Positions 42,432 to 51,303 of a DNA stretch of 64,000 nt are shown in pieces. The stretch's first letter is position 1; the number at the start of each line of letters is the position of its first letter. This DNA is from Pseudomonas kairouanensis (GTDB taxonomy: Bacteria; Pseudomonadota; Gammaproteobacteria; Pseudomonadales; Pseudomonadaceae), in the NCBI RefSeq assembly GCF_004682055.1, contig NZ_QUZU01000009.1, positions 1 to 64,000 of the forward strand, given 5' to 3'. Both the position numbers and the translations under genes were made by a program. The notes under the pieces are model-generated. The model did not search any database. It was not told the DNA's origin and saw only the letters and a list, made by a program, of their open reading frames with translations.

Positions 42432-43522
42432 GTTTTGCGCCTGGCGATCCACAAATACACACCGCTGCCCAGCACGATGATGGTCAGCACATCCAACACG
42501 GCCCACAAGATCTTCATCGGCATGCCGCCATAGTCGCCAAAGTGCAGCGGCTGGGACATGCCCATGGCGTCCATGTACCACGGGCGTTCGGCGATGGCGG
42601 TGACGGCCAGGGTGCTGGCGTCGATCAGCACCGGGGTGAGCAGGTGCGAGGTGAGGTGAGTGCTGCCCTTCATGAACACCGCGTAGTGGTGCTCGCTGGA
42701 AAAGCGTGTGCCGGGGAAGGCGATAAAGTCCGGCTCCATGCCGGGTGCGGCCTGGGCGGCGATGCTCAGCAATTCGGTGGCCGGCGCCCGTTGGGTCAGC
42801 GGCGGTGCGTTTTTGTACGGTTCGATCATGGCGCTGAGGCTGTCCTGGCGCCAGGCGGCAATGATCAGGTCGGCGCAGGCGCTGATTACGCCTGTGACAC
42901 CCACCACCAGCGCCCAGGTCAGGGTCACCACGCCGATCAGGTTGTGCAGGTCGAGCCAGCGCAGGCGCGTGGATTTGTCCTGGCGCACGGTGGCGAACTT
43001 CAAGCGGCGCATAAAGGGCAGGTACAACACCGTGCCCGAGACAATCGCCACCACAAACAGAACGCCCATGAATGCCAGCAGCAACTTGCCCGGCAGGCCG
43101 GCGAACATATCCACATGCAGGCGCAGCAGGAACAGGGTAAACCCGCCATTGGCCGATGGCATCTCCACCGCGTCGCCGGTGCGGGCATCGAGCATGAAGG
43201 TGTGGGATGAGTTGGGCTCGGTCCCGGCGGTGGCGGCCATGATCGCGATCACGCCGTTCTTGTCGTCCTCGTCCCAGGCCAGGTACTGCATGGCTTCGCC
43301 GGGGCGATGGGCCTGGGCCTTGGCGACCAGTTGCTCCAGGTTGAGCTGTGGGGTGCCTGCGGGCATCTGCGCCAGTTGCGGTTCGTTGCCCAGCAGGTGG
43401 TCGATCTCATGGTGGAACACCAACGGCAGGCCGGTAAGGGCGAGCAGTAGCAGGAACACCGTGCAGACCAGGCTGGTCCAGGTGTGGATAAAGGACCAGC
43501 GGCGGATGGTTTTGCTTTTCAT
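42428..43522 (-). CDS. PepSY-associated membrane protein, siderophore locus
   Basis: A 364-residue protein with four membrane helices typical of PepSY_TM proteins: a helix near residues 13-35, a PepSY-like periplasmic region, a helix near 145-170, a helix near 195-215 and a C-terminal helix ending IVLGSGVYLWIARRK. His residues in the helices (LVFHHEIDH; RLHVDMFAG; DLHNLIGVV) suggest heme or electron-transfer function, as in FpvG-type reductases that release iron from siderophores. It is 63 bp downstream of the fiuA-like receptor, on the same strand. Confidence 0.87.
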   Translation of the reverse strand: MKSKTIRRWSFIHTWTSLVCTVFLLLLALTGLPLVFHHEIDHLLGNEPQLAQMPAGTPQLNLEQLVAKAQAHRPGEAMQYLAWDEDDKNGVIAIMAATAGTEPNSSHTFMLDARTGDAVEMPSANGGFTLFLLRLHVDMFAGLPGKLLLAFMGVLFVVAIVSGTVLYLPFMRRLKFATVRQDKSTRLRWLDLHNLIGVVTLTWALVVGVTGVISACADLIIAAWRQDSLSAMIEPYKNAPPLTQRAPATELLSIAAQAAPGMEPDFIAFPGTRFSSEHHYAVFMKGSTHLTSHLLTPVLIDASTLAVTAIAERPWYMDAMGMSQPLHFGDYGGMPMKILWAVLDVLTIIVLGSGVYLWIARRKT

Positions 43523-43585
43523 GGTGCATCCAAATGCAAAAGGGCCACGGCGCTGCCGTGACCCTTGGGTGACCGTTTCAGCGGT

Positions 43586-45994
43586 TTACCACTTGTAGTT
43601 CACTGCGGCTACGACATTGCGCTCATCGCCGTAGTAGCACCAGGCACCGTCGCAGGTCGACAGGTAGTCCTTGTTGAAGATGTTCTTGGCGGTGACGTCT
43701 ACCGAAACACCGGCGAGCACAGGGTTCAGGCGGCTCAGGTCGTAGTGCACGGCGGCGTCATACACGGTGTACGAACCCACGTGACCGTTGGCCGTATTGG
43801 CCGTGTTGCCGTAGGTGTCGCCCACATATCGCACGCCGGCACCCACGCCGAAGCCGTCCAGCACACCCGAATGCCAGGTGTAGTCAGACCACAGCGACGC
43901 CTGGTTGCGTGGCACCAACTTCATGCGGTTGCCCTTGTCGTCACCCTTGAGGATTTCGGTGTCGGTGTAGGTGTAGGAACCCACCAGTTTCAGGTTATCG
44001 GTGACTTCCGACGTGGCCTCCAGCTCCAGGCCGCGTACGCTGATTTCGCCAATTTGGCTGGGGATGTTGTTTGTGGTGATCGAAACATTCTGTTGGCGCA
44101 AATCAAACACCGCTGCCGTCAGCAGGGTTTTGCTGCCAACAGGTTGGTATTTCACACCGACTTCGGTCTGCTTGCCTTCGGTGGGTTTGAACGACTTGGT
44201 CGCACTGACGCTGGCGCCGGCGGTGGGCTGGAACGACTCGGTGTAGGAAATGTACGGGGTGATCCCCGAGTCGAATACATAACTCAGGCCGGCGTTGCCG
44301 CTGAACGCCTTGTCGCGCTCGGTGTTGGTGGCGTCATTCTTGTCGAAGAACGTGGTGCCGGTGTGAATCCAGTCCTCACGCCCGCCCAGGGTCAGGCGCC
44401 ATTTATCCAGGGCGATCTGGTCTTGGATATACAGGCCGGTCTGCACGGTTTTCTGGTTGTAATCGTAGAACGTCATCGGCGTGCCAGCCGGGCGCGGCTG
44501 GTTGTAGACCGGGCTGTTGGGGTTGATGCTCGCCGCGTTGCCTTCGATCCAGTGGTAGTCGGTGGTGGTGCGCTGGTGGTCCAGGCCCAGCAGCAGGGTG
44601 TGGCTCAGGGCGCCGGTCTGGAAGTCGGCCTGGAAGTTGTTGTCCACCGCCAGTTGCGCGATGTCTTCGTCGACTTTGTCGTAGATGCGCGCCAGCATGC
44701 CGTCCGCGCCCACGGCTGTGTCGCCGTAGCTGGAATAGGTGGTGTTGAAGGCCAGTTCGCTCTTGGTGTAGCGCAGGTTTTGCTTGAACTGCCAGACATC
44801 GTTGATGCGATGGTCAAAGGCATAACCCAGGGCGTAGTAGGTGCGGTCGTAGTAGTCCTGGTCCGGCTCGCCGAGGTTCTTGTGATGGGAAATCTTGCCG
44901 GCTGGCGAGCCAAGCTTAGTGCCTTGCAACGGCAGGAACTGGCCGCTGATGCCTGTGTCGTCGCGGGTGAATTGCGAGAGCAGGGTCAGGTGGGTGTCGT
45001 CGTTGATGTTCCAGGTCAGGCTTGGCGCGATGTTGTAGCGCTTGTCTTCGATGTGATCGATAGGGGTGCCGCTGTCGCGGAGCACGCCATCGACACGGTA
45101 GAGAAACTGGCCCTCGTCATCGATCTTGCCGGTGCTGTCGAAGCTGATCTGCTTACGGTTGTTGCTGCCGACTTCGGCACGCACGGCGTTGCTGCTTTCG
45201 GCTTGCGGGCGACGGCTGACCATATCGAGCATGCCGCCCGGCGGGGTCTGGCCGTAGACCGAGGACGCAGGGCCACGCAGCAGTGTCACGCGGTCCAGGT
45301 TCCAGGTTTCCTGTTTGGGGTTGGCGTAGGAGCCTTTAGGCAGCGGCAGGCCGTCGAGGAACTGGGTCGGTTCGAAGCCGCGCACCCGCAACCAGTCAGC
45401 GCGGGCGTCGCTGCCGTAGCTGCTGGCGATGACGCCGGGCATGTAGCGCACGGCGTCGTCGAGGTTCTGCACGCCGCGGTCTTCCATTTGCGCACGGGTG
45501 ACCACCGACATTGAGCGAGGCGCTTCGATGATGGGCGTATCGGTCTTGGTGCCAGCGGCGGTGCGCGTGGCTACATAACCGTCAACCGGGCCCCATGCGC
45601 TTTCGTAGCTGCCCTGGCCGGTGATGTTGGTTTCTGGCAGCGCCACTACGCCCTCTGGAATCGCCACCAGCGTGTAGGTGCCGGCGCTGCTCTGTTCCAA
45701 TTGCAGCCCTGTGCCACGCAGCGCCTCACGCAGCGCACCTTGCGGGTCGAACTGGCCTTTGACCGGCGCCGAGGTCTTGCCCGCTGCCAGTGCAGGGTTG
45801 AGGGTCAACGCAAGGCCGGCCTGGCTGGCGATCTGGTTCAAGGTGCTGGCCAGTGGCGCGGCCGGCAGGTTGTAGGCACGCACGCTGGACGCCTGCTCGG
45901 CGGCGATCAGCGCGGTGCTGGCCAGCGGGGCACTGAGGGCAATGGCCATGGCTAACAGGCTGGGGCGCAACAGGGTGTCTAGCGTGCGGGACAT
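43586..45994 (-). CDS. fiuA: TonB-dependent siderophore receptor, FiuA/FoxA type
   Basis: An 802-residue outer-membrane transducer. Signal peptide (1-32), N-terminal STN signalling domain (about 40-95: LPAAPLASTLNQIASQAGLA, partial), TonB box region, plug (VVTRAQMEDRGVQNLDDAV, partial; LLRGPASSVYGQ) and a beta barrel ending YKW. The STN domain means it signals through the FecR-like protein next to it. Context (receptor, anti-sigma, sigma) matches PAO1 fiuA-fiuR-fiuI, which takes up ferrichrome and ferrioxamine; the exact ligand is inferred. AGGAG precedes the ATG at 45994. Confidence 0.92.
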   Translation of the reverse strand: MSRTLDTLLRPSLLAMAIALSAPLASTALIAAEQASSVRAYNLPAAPLASTLNQIASQAGLALTLNPALAAGKTSAPVKGQFDPQGALREALRGTGLQLEQSSAGTYTLVAIPEGVVALPETNITGQGSYESAWGPVDGYVATRTAAGTKTDTPIIEAPRSMSVVTRAQMEDRGVQNLDDAVRYMPGVIASSYGSDARADWLRVRGFEPTQFLDGLPLPKGSYANPKQETWNLDRVTLLRGPASSVYGQTPPGGMLDMVSRRPQAESSNAVRAEVGSNNRKQISFDSTGKIDDEGQFLYRVDGVLRDSGTPIDHIEDKRYNIAPSLTWNINDDTHLTLLSQFTRDDTGISGQFLPLQGTKLGSPAGKISHHKNLGEPDQDYYDRTYYALGYAFDHRINDVWQFKQNLRYTKSELAFNTTYSSYGDTAVGADGMLARIYDKVDEDIAQLAVDNNFQADFQTGALSHTLLLGLDHQRTTTDYHWIEGNAASINPNSPVYNQPRPAGTPMTFYDYNQKTVQTGLYIQDQIALDKWRLTLGGREDWIHTGTTFFDKNDATNTERDKAFSGNAGLSYVFDSGITPYISYTESFQPTAGASVSATKSFKPTEGKQTEVGVKYQPVGSKTLLTAAVFDLRQQNVSITTNNIPSQIGEISVRGLELEATSEVTDNLKLVGSYTYTDTEILKGDDKGNRMKLVPRNQASLWSDYTWHSGVLDGFGVGAGVRYVGDTYGNTANTANGHVGSYTVYDAAVHYDLSRLNPVLAGVSVDVTAKNIFNKDYLSTCDGAWCYYGDERNVVAAVNYKW

Positions 45995-46110
45995 AGGGAT
46001 GCTCCTGAATGGAAATATTTCGCAATTGCCTATGAGCCGAACGAGAATGGAAAAGTGATAGGGCTGGGGGGAAATATTTGTTTGCCTGGGGCTTTTGGGG
46101 TGTTCTTTAG

Positions 46111-46203
46111 GGCCTCTTCGCGAGCAAGCCCGCTCCCACATTCGACCGCGTTCTGTCTGGAAAAACGCGGTCAAATGTGGGAGCGGGCTTGCTCGCGAAA
46201 GCG
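46111..46203. repeat. REP pair between the receptor and anti-sigma genes
   Basis: Arms TTCGCGAGCAAGCCCGCTCCCA and inverse, with a spacer dyad GACCGCGTT...AACGCGGTC that extends the palindrome. It lies just upstream of the receptor promoter. Confidence 0.9.
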
Positions 46204-46224
46204 ATATTCCAGACACCACACAAC

Positions 46225-47187
46225 CTAAGGCTTGGCACTCACCGTCACCCACCACGGCGTGTGCTGCTCAATGCGCACCGGCAAGGTCGGCAGCAGCGCA
46301 TTCAACGCCAGGGTAGTGTCATGCAGCGGGAAGCTGCCGGTAATGCGCAAATCGGCCACGTTCTTGTCTACACCCAGGTGCCCGGTGCGGTAGCGCGCCA
46401 GTTCCTCGACCACATCCCCCAGGCGGGCGTTGTCGACCACCAGCATGCCGCGGGTCCAGGCGTCGGTGGCCGGGGTGACGGCCAGCGCAGGGCCGAGGCC
46501 ATCGCTGCGCATCAGCACTTGTTGCCCCTCCTTGAAGATCTGCTCCTGCTGCAGCGCCTCAGGTTGAGCGCCCACCGCCGATTGCAGCACGCTCAAGCGC
46601 GTGGCGTTGTCTTCGCGCTTGACGATAAACCGTGTGCCCAGCGCCCGCAGGCTGCCGTCGCGGGTTTGCACGTAGAACGGCCGCGCATCGTTGTGGCCGG
46701 TCTCGACCAGAATCTCGCCTTCCTGCAACACGATCAGCCGGCGTTTCTCATCAAACCGCACGTCGATGGCGCTGTGGGTGTTGAGGTTGACCAGTGTGCC
46801 ATCGGCCAGCTTGAGCGTGCGCTGCTCGCCGGTGGCGGTGCGCTGGTCGGCCAGCCAATAGTGGATCGGTACATAGCGCTCGCCGGCGAACAACGCCAGG
46901 CCCACCACCAGCGCAATACTCGCCAGGCCGCTGCCCAGCTTGCGCACACGTTGGCGAATGCCTTCGCGCGATTGCAACAGCGCCACCCGCGCCGGGCCGG
47001 AGGCCACGCTGAAACGCCGGTCGAGCATGCCCAGTTGGCGCCAGGCCCGGGCGTGTTCCTCATCGCTGGCCAGCCATTTGTCGAACTCCTCCTGTTCCAC
47101 CGCGCTGCCGTCGCCTGAGTCCAGGGACAGTTGCCAGGCAATGGCGGCGTCCAGCACGCGGGACGAAACGGGGCGGGAACTGATCAC
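46225..47187 (-). CDS. fiuR: FecR-type transmembrane anti-sigma regulator FiuR
   Basis: A 320-residue regulator with an N-terminal cytoplasmic anti-sigma domain (DUF4880-like; VLDAAIAWQLSLDSGDG and EFDKWLASDEEHARAW), one membrane helix (about 87-105) and the periplasmic FecR domain (EQRTLKLADGTLVNLNTHSAI, partial; LRALGTRFIV). It starts with GTG at 47187, overlapping the sigma gene stop (GTGA). It relays the receptor's signal to FiuI. Confidence 0.9.
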   Translation of the reverse strand: MISSRPVSSRVLDAAIAWQLSLDSGDGSAVEQEEFDKWLASDEEHARAWRQLGMLDRRFSVASGPARVALLQSREGIRQRVRKLGSGLASIALVVGLALFAGERYVPIHYWLADQRTATGEQRTLKLADGTLVNLNTHSAIDVRFDEKRRLIVLQEGEILVETGHNDARPFYVQTRDGSLRALGTRFIVKREDNATRLSVLQSAVGAQPEALQQEQIFKEGQQVLMRSDGLGPALAVTPATDAWTRGMLVVDNARLGDVVEELARYRTGHLGVDKNVADLRITGSFPLHDTTLALNALLPTLPVRIEQHTPWWVTVSAKP

Positions 47188-47705
47188 GGTTGCGGCTCGC
47201 CATACAGCGCGATGTAGCACTGGCGAATGCCCTGGGCCAGGTACTGGCGCACGCGGGGCACCGACACGCCGAGGCGCTGGGCGATTTCGGCATGGCCCAG
47301 GCCGTCGAGGCGGTTATACAGAAAGGCGGCGCGGGCCTTGCTCGACAGTTTGCCGAGCAGGCGGTCGATGGCCTTGAGGTCTTCGAGGATCAGTTGCTGC
47401 TCTTCGGGTGAGGGGTGTTCGCTTTCCGGGATCAGCATCAACTCGGTGAGGTAGGCCTGCTCCAGGGCTGCGCGCCGGAAATAGTCGAACAACAGGCCCT
47501 TGGCGATGGCCACCAGGAACGCCCGAGGCTCACGGGGTTCGCGCAACTCGTCACGGCCCAGCAGGCGCATGAAGGTGTCCTGGCTCAGGTCTTCGGCGCG
47601 GCTCGGGCAGGCCACATTGCGTCGCAGCCAACCCAGCAGCCAGCCACGATGGTCGCGGTACAACGCGCCAACAAGCTCACTGTGTGGGTTCTGGACCGAC
47701 GACAA
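47184..47705 (-). CDS. fiuI: ECF iron-starvation sigma factor FiuI
   Basis: A 173-residue ECF sigma factor with region 2 (LYRDHRGWLLGWLRRNV; RAEDLSQDTFMRLL) and region 4 (LGKLSSKARAAFLYNRLDGL; HAEIAQRLGVSVPRVRQYLAQG, partial). Expected to transcribe the receptor gene when the cognate ferri-siderophore binds. A Fur box lies about 30 bp before the ATG. Confidence 0.93.
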   Translation of the reverse strand: MSSVQNPHSELVGALYRDHRGWLLGWLRRNVACPSRAEDLSQDTFMRLLGRDELREPREPRAFLVAIAKGLLFDYFRRAALEQAYLTELMLIPESEHPSPEEQQLILEDLKAIDRLLGKLSSKARAAFLYNRLDGLGHAEIAQRLGVSVPRVRQYLAQGIRQCYIALYGEPQP

Positions 47706-47735
47706 GGCATCACCGAATAAACAAGGGGTTTAAAC

Positions 47736-47754
47736 TAACGAGAATTATTCGCGA
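47736..47754 (-). promoter_or_regulatory. Fur box of the fiuI promoter
   Basis: TCGCGAATAATTCTCGTTA (minus strand) is close to the Fur consensus and identical in style to Fur sites before other Pseudomonas iron-starvation sigma genes. Iron-loaded Fur should repress fiuIR here. Confidence 0.7.
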
Positions 47755-47805
47755 TTGTGTCAGAGCCGTTGGGTGCGCGCAATTGGCGTCTGTCGGGAGA
47801 TGAGA

Positions 47806-48513
47806 TTAAAACGATGGCGCTTGTTTACGCCGTTTCCATTGGCTCAAGCGCTCCTGCAATGCCTGAGGTGTGTCGATGTGCTGTTGGCGTGCCCGGCTGA
47901 ACAGGATCAGCATCAGCTCGGCCGTGGCCAGGGCATCGGCGCTGGCGTGGTGGCGTTCGCCTACGTGCAGGTTGAAGTGGTTGATCCAGTCGTCCAGCCC
48001 GGCTTCGCGCATGGACGCCTCGGGGCACAGCAGCGGGGCGATGTCTGCCACATCCAGGAACGGATGGGCCAGGCGGTAACCCAGGCTGTCCTTGAGCGCC
48101 CGGCACAGCATGTGTTGGTCGAACGGCGCATGGAACGCCAGCAGCGGGCTCTCGCCGACAAACGCCATAAAGTCCAGCAAGGCCTGCGCGGGGTCGCTGC
48201 CAGCGGCAATGGCGCTCGGTCCCAGGCCGTGGATCAGCACGCTGGGGCTCAGCTTGGTGTCGGCCCGTTGCAGGGTGCGTTCGAACATCTGCGAAAAATC
48301 CACTGCGCCGTCTTCAATCACCACCGCACCGATGGACAACACCTGGTCGCGGTTGAGGTTCAGGCCGCTGGTTTCCAGGTCCACCACCACCCAGCGTTGA
48401 TTGCGCAGTGAGCCGTTCCCCAACGGGGCGGGCGGGGCCAACTGCGCCAGGCGTTGCTGTTGATGGGGGTCGAGACTAGGCTTTTTCCCACGCAGCCAAC
48501 CGAACAAGCTCAC
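47806..48513 (-). CDS. DnaQ-like 3'-5' exonuclease
   Basis: A 235-residue DEDDh exonuclease. ExoI motif DLETSG, middle Asp in AFHAPFDQHML, and ExoIII HHASADALATAEL provide the metal-binding residues. It is similar to DNA polymerase III epsilon but lacks a polymerase-binding tail, so it is probably not the replicative proofreader. Its start overlaps the stop of the cNMP/CBS/DUF294 gene by four bases, an association that points to a shared signalling or nucleic acid role. Confidence 0.9.
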   Translation of the reverse strand: MSLFGWLRGKKPSLDPHQQQRLAQLAPPAPLGNGSLRNQRWVVVDLETSGLNLNRDQVLSIGAVVIEDGAVDFSQMFERTLQRADTKLSPSVLIHGLGPSAIAAGSDPAQALLDFMAFVGESPLLAFHAPFDQHMLCRALKDSLGYRLAHPFLDVADIAPLLCPEASMREAGLDDWINHFNLHVGERHHASADALATAELMLILFSRARQQHIDTPQALQERLSQWKRRKQAPSF

Positions 48514-50432
48514 AGCTGATACCGCAACGTCAGGCTGCTTTGCAGGCGTTGGGCCTGGCGCAGGGATTCACGCAGGATGCGCCGGTCCAGGTGGTTGAGG
48601 CTGTCGGGGTCGACGCGGTTGGAATACGGCTGGTTCTCGCGGGTTTGCAGTTGGTGCTGTTGCATGCGGGTTTGCTGGATAAAGTGATACGCCTCTTCAT
48701 AGGCGGCGCCATCCAGGGGCTCGATGACTTCCTTGACCACCAGTTGGCGCAGGCGCTCCAGGGTGTTGTTGGCGTGGATGCCATTGGCCAGGGCCAGCAG
48801 GCGTGCGCCATCGACAAAGGGGGTGAGGCCCTGCACCTTGAGGTCGAGGGTGGCCTTTTCGCTGCCTTTGCGCGTGAGGACAAACTCGCGGAAACGTCCT
48901 ACAGGTGGACGCTGACGCAACGCGTTCTCAGCCAGCATGCGCTGGAACAATCGGTTATCCCCCACCTGGTCGAGAATGCCCTGGCGCAGTTGTTCACAGC
49001 CTCGTTCGTCGCCCCACACCACCCGCAGATCGAAATAGATGCTCGACCCCAGAAGGTTCTCCGGCGTGGCCTCACGGATAAACGCTGCGAAACGCCGCGC
49101 CCACTCGGCCCGCGACAGGCACAAGTCGGGGTTGCCGGCCATGATGTTGCCTTTGCACAGGCTGAACCCACACAGCGCCAGGCTCTGGTTGATCTGCTGG
49201 GCCAGCGGCAACAGCCGGGCACGGATCGCGGCGGCTTCGGCGGCGTCCTTGGCGTCGAACAGGATGCCGTTGTCCTGGTCGGTGTAGAGCGTCTGCTCGC
49301 GGCGGCCTTCGCTGCCAAAACACAACCAACTGAACGGCACGCCGGGGTCGCCTTTGTCGGCCAGGGTCAGCTCGATCACCCGGCACACGGTGTGGTCGTT
49401 GAGCAAGGTAATGATGTGGGTAATCTGCGTGGACGAAGCGCCATGGGCCAACATCCGTTCCACCAGTTGGCCGATCTCCCCGCGCAGCGCCACCAGGTTT
49501 TCCACCCTGGGCGCATTGCGGATAGTGCGGGCCAGGTGCACCAGGTCCACACGCTGCAACGAGAACAAATCGCGCTCGGACACCACGCCACACAGGCGCT
49601 GCTCCTTGACCAGGCACACATGGGCAATATGGCGCTCGGTCATGGCAATCGCCGCGTCGAAGGCGCTGTGGTCCGGGGTCAGGAAGAACGGTGCTTGGGT
49701 CATATGGCCGTCGATGGCCTGATTGAAATCACTGGTGCCGTCGGCCACCACTTGGCGCAGGTCGCGCAGGGTGAAAATCCCGAGCGGCGCCTTGTGGGCG
49801 TCCACGATCACGATGCTGCCGACCTGCTGTTCATGCATCAGCGTGACCGCCTCGCGCAGCGGCGTTTGCGGGCTGCAGGTGACCGGGTGGCGCATGGCCA
49901 ATTCGCCCAGGCGGGTGTTCAGGGAATACTGGGTGCCGAGGGTTTCCACGGCTTTTTGCTGCACCTGCTGGTTGACCTGGTCCAGCAGGCTGCTGACCCC
50001 GCGCAGGGCAAAGTCGCGAAACGGGCTGGACAGGGCAAACAGCTTGATAAACGCCGGCTTGTTCAGTTGCAGGCAGAACGTATCTTCGGCGGCCTTGTGC
50101 TCGGTGCGGGTGGCGCGCTCACCTAGCAATGCAGCGAGGGGGAAGCATTCGCCGGTGGTGATTTCGAAGGTGGTTTCGGTCGACTCGGGGCGCTCGCCTA
50201 CAACGCGGCCCTGCTTGACGATATAAAAGTGCTCCACCGGCCCGCCGGATGGCTTGAGGATGCTCTCGCCAGGGCCAAAGAAGCGCAGCTGGCATTGCTC
50301 CACCAGAAACGCCAGGTGGGCGTTTTCCATCTGGTTGAACGGAGGGAAACGTTGCAGGAACTGCAGGGTGCCGTGGATATTCTGCAACACAGCAGTTTTT
50401 CCCGCCTGGGCGAAGGCATCAGCTTTACTCAT
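48510..50432 (-). CDS. cNMP-binding / CBS / DUF294 nucleotidyltransferase-like protein
   Basis: A protein of about 640 residues with four modules: cyclic-nucleotide-binding domain (about 30-135: FFGPGESILKPSGGPVEHFYIV, partial), CBS pair (about 175-300), a GlnD-like nucleotidyltransferase domain (GSEGRREQTLYTDQDNGILF, with a GS...DxD-type motif) and a DUF294 C-terminal helical domain. In related proteins the combination is thought to sense nucleotides and modify or bind a partner. Two ATGs (50438, 50432) are possible with weak ribosome sites. It is coupled to the DnaQ-like gene. Confidence 0.9.
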   Translation of the reverse strand: MSKADAFAQAGKTAVLQNIHGTLQFLQRFPPFNQMENAHLAFLVEQCQLRFFGPGESILKPSGGPVEHFYIVKQGRVVGERPESTETTFEITTGECFPLAALLGERATRTEHKAAEDTFCLQLNKPAFIKLFALSSPFRDFALRGVSSLLDQVNQQVQQKAVETLGTQYSLNTRLGELAMRHPVTCSPQTPLREAVTLMHEQQVGSIVIVDAHKAPLGIFTLRDLRQVVADGTSDFNQAIDGHMTQAPFFLTPDHSAFDAAIAMTERHIAHVCLVKEQRLCGVVSERDLFSLQRVDLVHLARTIRNAPRVENLVALRGEIGQLVERMLAHGASSTQITHIITLLNDHTVCRVIELTLADKGDPGVPFSWLCFGSEGRREQTLYTDQDNGILFDAKDAAEAAAIRARLLPLAQQINQSLALCGFSLCKGNIMAGNPDLCLSRAEWARRFAAFIREATPENLLGSSIYFDLRVVWGDERGCEQLRQGILDQVGDNRLFQRMLAENALRQRPPVGRFREFVLTRKGSEKATLDLKVQGLTPFVDGARLLALANGIHANNTLERLRQLVVKEVIEPLDGAAYEEAYHFIQQTRMQQHQLQTRENQPYSNRVDPDSLNHLDRRILRESLRQAQRLQSSLTLRYQL

Positions 50433-50656
50433 AACCATGACCGCATTTTTTTGTCGTTATCAGCCCTCATGGTCGACCCCTGCGCGGCAGGTGCCCATTG
50501 GACGTAAGTCTAGGTCGATACAAAGGGCCTAAACTTAGGGAAAAACCTTACATCACTATCGGCTAAACCCCGTAGAAAGCCCACTAGGCAAACTTTCCGA
50601 CGAAGTGCACATTGATCGCCCTTCCGCAGATGTCTGACGAGTGTGCTGGGAGATTG
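50433..50656. promoter_or_regulatory. Divergent promoter region, DUF294 and receiver genes
   Basis: About 220 bp, AT-richer than its surroundings, with short repeated tracts of the form GGGCCTAAACTTAGGG and GGCTAAACCCCG. No gene was found. A shared regulator is possible but no site can be named. Confidence 0.35.
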
Positions 50657-51124
50657 ATGAGAACTGCTGAGAACCGTATGTCCGACCACGATATTTTGAG
50701 TGATGCCGAGCGCGAGGCGCTGAGCGCCGTGATGCTGGAGCCTGATTTACCGCCGCAAAGGGTGTTGATCGTCGATGACGACAAGGACGCCCGTGAACTG
50801 CTGGCGGAAATCCTGGGGCTGGACGGTATTCGCTGCATGACCGCCGACAGTGGTGAGGCGGCGTGGGAGTTGTTGAAGTCCACCAGCTCTATCGGTTTGC
50901 TGATCACCGACCTGCGCATGGCGCCAAGCAATGGCCTTCAGTTGATCCGCCAGGTGCGTGAATCCACGCGGGCGGCGTTGCCGATCATCATCATGTCTGG
51001 GGACGCCGAGGCGCCGGATGTGATCGATGCGATGCATTTGAGCGTGGTGGACTTTTTGCTCAAGCCTATCGATAGCGTGAAGCTGGCGAAGATGGTGAAA
51101 CGGGAGCTGGGGATGGCTTCCTGA
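50657..51124 (+). CDS. Stand-alone receiver-domain response regulator
   Basis: A protein of about 155 residues: about 30 leader residues, then a receiver domain (VLIVDDDKDARELL; phospho-Asp in LLITDLRMAPSNGL; IIMSGD; LLKPIDSVKL) and no output domain. Start at 50657 has GGGAG four bases away; 50678 is an alternative. Such proteins act as phosphate shuttles or through protein contacts. No kinase is adjacent. It is divergent from the DUF294 gene. Confidence 0.85.
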   Translation: MRTAENRMSDHDILSDAEREALSAVMLEPDLPPQRVLIVDDDKDARELLAEILGLDGIRCMTADSGEAAWELLKSTSSIGLLITDLRMAPSNGLQLIRQVRESTRAALPIIIMSGDAEAPDVIDAMHLSVVDFLLKPIDSVKLAKMVKRELGMAS

Positions 51125-51138
51125 TTCTGTGGCAGCTT

Positions 51139-51249
51139 TTAGGGCCTCATCGGGGGCAAGCCCCCTCCCACCTTTGACTGTGTTCACAAATTAAAATGTG
51201 TAAATACAGTAAATGTGGGAGGGGGGTTGCCCCCGATGAGGCCCTAAAA
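51139..51249. repeat. Composite REP pair with palindromic spacer
   Basis: Same composite as 31861-31960: REP arms (CATCGGGGGCAAGCCCCCTC and inverse) around TTCACAAATTAAAATGTGTAAAT. Arms and spacer together make an almost continuous palindrome of about 110 bp. Confidence 0.88.
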
Positions 51250-51270
51250 GTCACTAAAGAACCCAAAGAA

Positions 51271-51300
51271 AAGCCCCGGTCTCTCGACCAGGGCTTTTTT
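51271..51300. terminator. Bidirectional rho-independent terminator
   Basis: Stem AAGCCC(C)GGTC / GACC(A)GGGCTT with a CTCT-type loop and a T6 run on the plus strand; the A-rich left flank gives a U-rich tail for the minus strand. It ends glcB and the receiver gene transcripts. Confidence 0.8.
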
Positions 51301-51303
51301 CAT

